This document shows positions 13,271 through 14,160 of a stretch of 14,160 nt of DNA, piece after piece (within the stretch, counting starts at the first letter, position 1; each line of letters starts with the position of its first letter). Under the pieces are notes generated by a model. That model was not told the origin of the DNA. It searched no databases and saw only the letters and a program-made list of their open reading frames with translations. The position numbers were made by a program, and so were the translations under genes. Origin of the DNA: Prevotella sp. CAG:1185 (lineage in GTDB: Bacteria; Bacteroidota; Bacteroidia; Bacteroidales; Bacteroidaceae); NCBI GenBank assembly GCA_000436695.1, contig HF992557.1:1-14160 (forward strand), read 5' to 3'.

Positions 13271-14160
13271 TAAATTTTAGGATTTTTAAGGGTGATATTG
13301 GTATTTAAGCCTTAAAATAGCCCAAAATAGGCCATTTAGCTTTTGTTTTTAATTATTTGAGTATTAAGTTTTCGTTTTTCTTCTTATTTGAAAGACTGAT
13401 GAAACATGGCGAAGACTTTATCTTGTTGCGAGTGTTATAAATATTGTAGAATGTGTGCTGATGGTGTATTGTGACTTAGAGACAATTATGACATTTGTAA
13501 AATATTCTGATTAATTTCATCCGTTTGACGCTTTCAGAATGGCGATGCTGACTGCGAAACCGTATTTTGGCCGTAAAAACGTCAAAAAATGGCTGTTTTT
13601 GTCAAAACGTTGAAACACAGGGATTTAGACGGATTTAAAGTCGTTGGTGCAATGGTTAAAAAATATTACTCTGCTGTTTACCATTCAAAAGTGGCCGCTT
13701 TATGATGTGAAAGTGGCTCTTTGGGATGATAAAACATGCCTGTTAAGGCGTGAAATACGCATGATTTTTGGCGTGATAATGTGCTAAAGGTGAATGGATG
13801 TTAATAGATTCATGCTTGATGGTGCTTTGGTTTAACAGTTGTTATATATTGATTTTCCAGATTGAAAAAATATTTTGTCCTGAAAAATTACTGACGGTTA
13901 TTATATGTATTTTGTACGTAAAAGTAGTTTTCATTGTCGTATTTATAGCATACATGTGCTGCAATAGTTTTATGCTATACAACGTTTGGGATTGTTTTTT
14001 CATTTCGTCGCCATCGTTTGATTTTATGACTTTATGTAAACTTATTTATAGATATACTGACTATTATTCTTGAGAATGATGAATAATTGTATAATTTTAA
14101 ATGGTATTCTCTTATATCATTTTGATATTATAAGTAACTGTTCAAAATTAATTTTATAAA
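13271..14160. other. AT-rich gene-free region to the right window edge
   Basis: I see no supportable gene here. The only longer open frame (plus strand, 13798-14073) has no recognisable domain and a Phe/Ile/Tyr/Cys-rich make-up expected of translated AT-rich noncoding DNA. Small structures include an imperfect 22-base tandem repeat near 13688-13731, a GCGT/ACGC hairpin at 13748-13760 and a near-palindrome at 14063-14080. Any gene this region serves probably starts beyond the right edge. Confidence 0.6.
13688..13731 (+). repeat. Two imperfect 22-base tandem repeats starting AAAGTGGC
   Basis: AAAGTGGC at 13688-13695 recurs at 13710-13717, and both copies continue with a CTTT and a GATG element. 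The first copy contains AAAGTGGCCGCTTT, a near-palindrome with one mismatched pair. Confidence 0.4.

Noticed and set aside
13798..14073. 91-residue plus-strand open frame with hydrophobic content
   Set aside because: No recognisable domain, composition rich in Phe, Ile, Tyr and Cys as in translated AT-rich noncoding DNA, and no -7 box upstream. A small membrane protein cannot be excluded.

Overview
The window looks like chromosome from a gut or oral Bacteroidales bacterium, most likely Prevotella/Segatella-like. The reasons are the protein families present (an ECF sigma/anti-sigma operon with secreted outer-membrane barrels, a carboxypeptidase-regulatory-domain plus beta-barrel outer-membrane protein, and a ~1400-residue fused CoA-dehydratase activase), promoter -7 boxes of the Bacteroidetes form TAnnTTTG, and start codons without Shine-Dalgarno sequences. 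The genus is an inference.

Layout. (1) Bases 1-~1130 are mobile-element territory: the 3' part of an IS3-family transposase, apparently frame-broken at its 5' end, followed by a gene-free stretch of short AGTCAAC-type repeats. Two of these arms face each other as ~42-bp inverted repeats bounding a 240-bp MITE-like segment. (2) Bases 1255-4932 (minus strand) hold a five-gene operon read right to left: ECF sigma factor, single-pass anti-sigma-like protein, a secreted/anchored protein of unknown function, and two paralogous outer-membrane beta-barrel proteins, ending in a strong intrinsic terminator. (3) A divergent intergenic region (about 4933-5267) carries putative promoters for both directions. 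(4) Bases 5268-10105 (plus strand) hold a two-gene operon: a 1399-aa protein with two tandem BcrA/BadF/HgdC-type activator ATPase domains fused to DUF2229 and HgdB-like domains, then a TetR-family regulator whose start overlaps the activase stop by one base (TAATG). A 14-bp-stem terminator follows. (5) Bases 10296-13103 (minus strand) encode a 935-aa outer-membrane beta-barrel protein of the TonB-receptor-like type with no SusD partner. (6) Bases ~13250-14160 are AT-rich and gene-free.

How they may work together. The sigma/anti-sigma pair probably controls its own operon of envelope proteins. The TetR regulator probably controls the activase operon, perhaps through a 16-bp palindrome lying just after the activase promoter's -7 box. 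The large OMP gene has its own leader with a palindrome between direct repeats and a 7-G tract in its promoter region. I saw no CRISPR array, tRNA, rRNA or clear defence system. The most unusual items are the MITE-like inverted-repeat segment, the all-in-one activase polypeptide with two conserved cluster-cysteine pairs, and the long N-terminal extension of the third operon gene.
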